Source of the DNA: RGIG7300 sp045649645
Lineage (GTDB): Bacteria; Bacillota; Clostridia; Oscillospirales; CAG-272
Length of the DNA stretch: 14,823 bases
Assembly: GCA_045649645.1 (NCBI GenBank)
Contig: JAZRQH010000114.1
Location: 1 to 14,823 of the forward strand
Direction: 5' to 3'
Position 1 is the first letter of the stretch; each line of letters starts with the position of its first letter. Both the position numbers and the translations under genes were made by a program. This document shows positions 14,071 to 14,823 of this stretch, one piece after another. The notes under the pieces are model-generated. The model was not told where the DNA came from. It searched no databases and was given only the letters and a program-made list of their open reading frames with translations.

Positions 14071-14435
14071 AAACCAAAGAGATAGGCGACCACGGCGAAG
14101 CCCTTGCAAGAAGATATCTGCGCAGACGCTTTTACCGAATAGTTGAGACCAATTACAAAACCAAGCACGGCGAGATAGATATCATCGCCAAAAAGGGAAG
14201 ATATATCATCTTCGTTGAGGTCAAGAGCCGAAAGGAAGAGTATACCGAGATCTACGGCAGACCTGCCAATGCGGTGAACTATGAGAAGCGTGAGCATATC
14301 CGCTATGCTTTGAAAAATTATCTCCTTCGCAATAATACAAAGCTCATACCGCGCATAGATGTAATAGAGGTATATTTATCAGAGAAAGGACACCGCATAG
14401 AGCATATAAAAAATGCTTTCGGTGCACAAGGATGA
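14067..14435 (+). CDS. yraN: YraN/UPF0102-family nuclease-like protein
   Basis: Small 122-residue protein of the UPF0102 family, which has a restriction-endonuclease-like fold but no settled role. The N-terminal GDHGEALARRYLRR is the family's G..gE..A..yL signature. The core reads HGEIDIIAKKGRYIIFVEVKSR, giving Asp38, Glu51 and Lys53 as a PD-(D/E)xK-type triad with Glu36. Its start overlaps the rnhB stop as ATGA and no Shine-Dalgarno is evident, so it depends on coupled translation. The frequent rnhB-yraN pairing in bacteria suggests a link to nucleic-acid processing, which remains inference. Confidence 0.9.
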   Translation: MKTKEIGDHGEALARRYLRRRFYRIVETNYKTKHGEIDIIAKKGRYIIFVEVKSRKEEYTEIYGRPANAVNYEKREHIRYALKNYLLRNNTKLIPRIDVIEVYLSEKGHRIEHIKNAFGAQG

Positions 14436-14823
14436 GATTATTCGATCTACACTGTGACACTCTTTATGAAATGTACAAAAGGGACTGTCACTTTGATAAA
14501 AACACTTTGAATATAAGCCTTGAAAAAGCAAAATGCTTTGATGATTACAGACAGGTGCTTGCGGTCTGGAGCCAAAATGACCTAAGTGAGGAAGAATGCT
14601 ATAATCAGCTTCTTTCTGTTTATGAAATATATAAGGAGCGAATTCCCAAGGATTTCCCACATATACTTGCAGTCGAAGGCGGCAAAGCCTTAGGCGGCAG
14701 GATAGAAAATCTGCAAAAGCTTTATACAATGGGAGTTCGTTTTCTTACCCTTGTATGGGCAGGGGAGTGCTCGCTTGGAGGAGCTCACGATACCGATATC
14801 GGACTTACCGACTTCGGCTATGA
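14432..14823 (+). CDS. Membrane dipeptidase, peptidase family M19 (3'-truncated)
   Basis: The first 130 codons are present and the gene runs off the window. Family M19 enzymes (renal dipeptidase-like) are zinc hydrolases that split dipeptides, including ones with a C-terminal D-residue. MRLFDLHCDTLYEM carries the zinc pair His7-x-Asp9; ILAVEGG holds the bridging Glu82; GVRFLTLVW and GLTDFGY match conserved segments. The later zinc histidines would be beyond the edge. The ATG overlaps the yraN stop as ATGA, and this start is required to keep DLHCDT near the N-terminus. GGTG lies 7 nt upstream. No signal peptide is seen, so it is probably cytoplasmic, perhaps for peptide or cell-wall dipeptide turnover. 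Confidence 0.88.
   Translation, partial: MRLFDLHCDTLYEMYKRDCHFDKNTLNISLEKAKCFDDYRQVLAVWSQNDLSEEECYNQLLSVYEIYKERIPKDFPHILAVEGGKALGGRIENLQKLYTMGVRFLTLVWAGECSLGGAHDTDIGLTDFGY

Overview
The window looks like a chromosomal segment of a Gram-positive anaerobe of class Clostridia, probably Oscillospiraceae/Ruminococcus-like. This is inferred from strong AGGAGG-type ribosome binding sites, consensus TTGACA/TATAAT promoters, an S-layer-homology (SLH) surface protein, a type III pantothenate kinase, an ECF transporter S component and a lepB-rbgA-rnhB-yraN block. No mobile element, rRNA, tRNA or CRISPR array is visible.

Layout. (1) 2-1540: 3' end of an SLH-anchored surface protein with a three-fold repeated acidic, Tyr-rich C-terminal region, closed by a terminator. 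(2) 1605-7727: one operon with a consensus promoter and conspicuous dyads, encoding a DeoR-family regulator and a 2-oxo-acid (probably pyruvate) dehydrogenase complex in the order E2 (lipoyl acyltransferase), E3 (dihydrolipoamide dehydrogenase), E1 (one 828-residue alpha-beta fusion), closed by a long terminator. (3) 7728-7925: non-coding array of three perfect hairpins joined by related AT-rich linkers, looking like a degenerate interspersed repeat. (4) 7934-9442: consensus promoter, coaX, and an ECF S component that by context may import pantothenate. (5) 9444-10057, minus strand: small membrane protein with a C-terminal zinc ribbon. (6) 10163-10657, minus strand: rplS (L19) with promoter, structured leader and terminator. 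(7) 10715-14823, plus strand: apgM (cofactor-independent phosphoglycerate mutase), lepB, rbgA, rnhB, yraN and the start of an M19 dipeptidase, all touching or overlapping except for a 39-nt lepB-rbgA gap.

How it fits together. The regulator lies 14 nt upstream of the dehydrogenase genes, so it probably controls them and itself through the dyads around its promoter. Codon use in the dehydrogenase genes is extremely restricted (no TTA, CTA or TCA over about 813 codons of E1), which suggests very high expression and a central metabolic role. coaX plus the S component would supply coenzyme A, the acceptor used by E2. The last operon joins ribosome assembly, secretion and nucleic-acid maintenance; rplS, commonly the first gene of that block in Firmicutes, is here turned to the opposite strand, with apgM in its place.

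The most interesting points are the fused E1 with insertions in its thiamine-diphosphate region and the E2-E3-E1 gene order, the operator architecture before the DeoR gene, the altered G4 motif of RbgA, the tandem-repeat surface protein, the hairpin array, and the stem-loop next to the S-component ribosome binding site. I see no clear evidence of a wholly new defence or mobile system.
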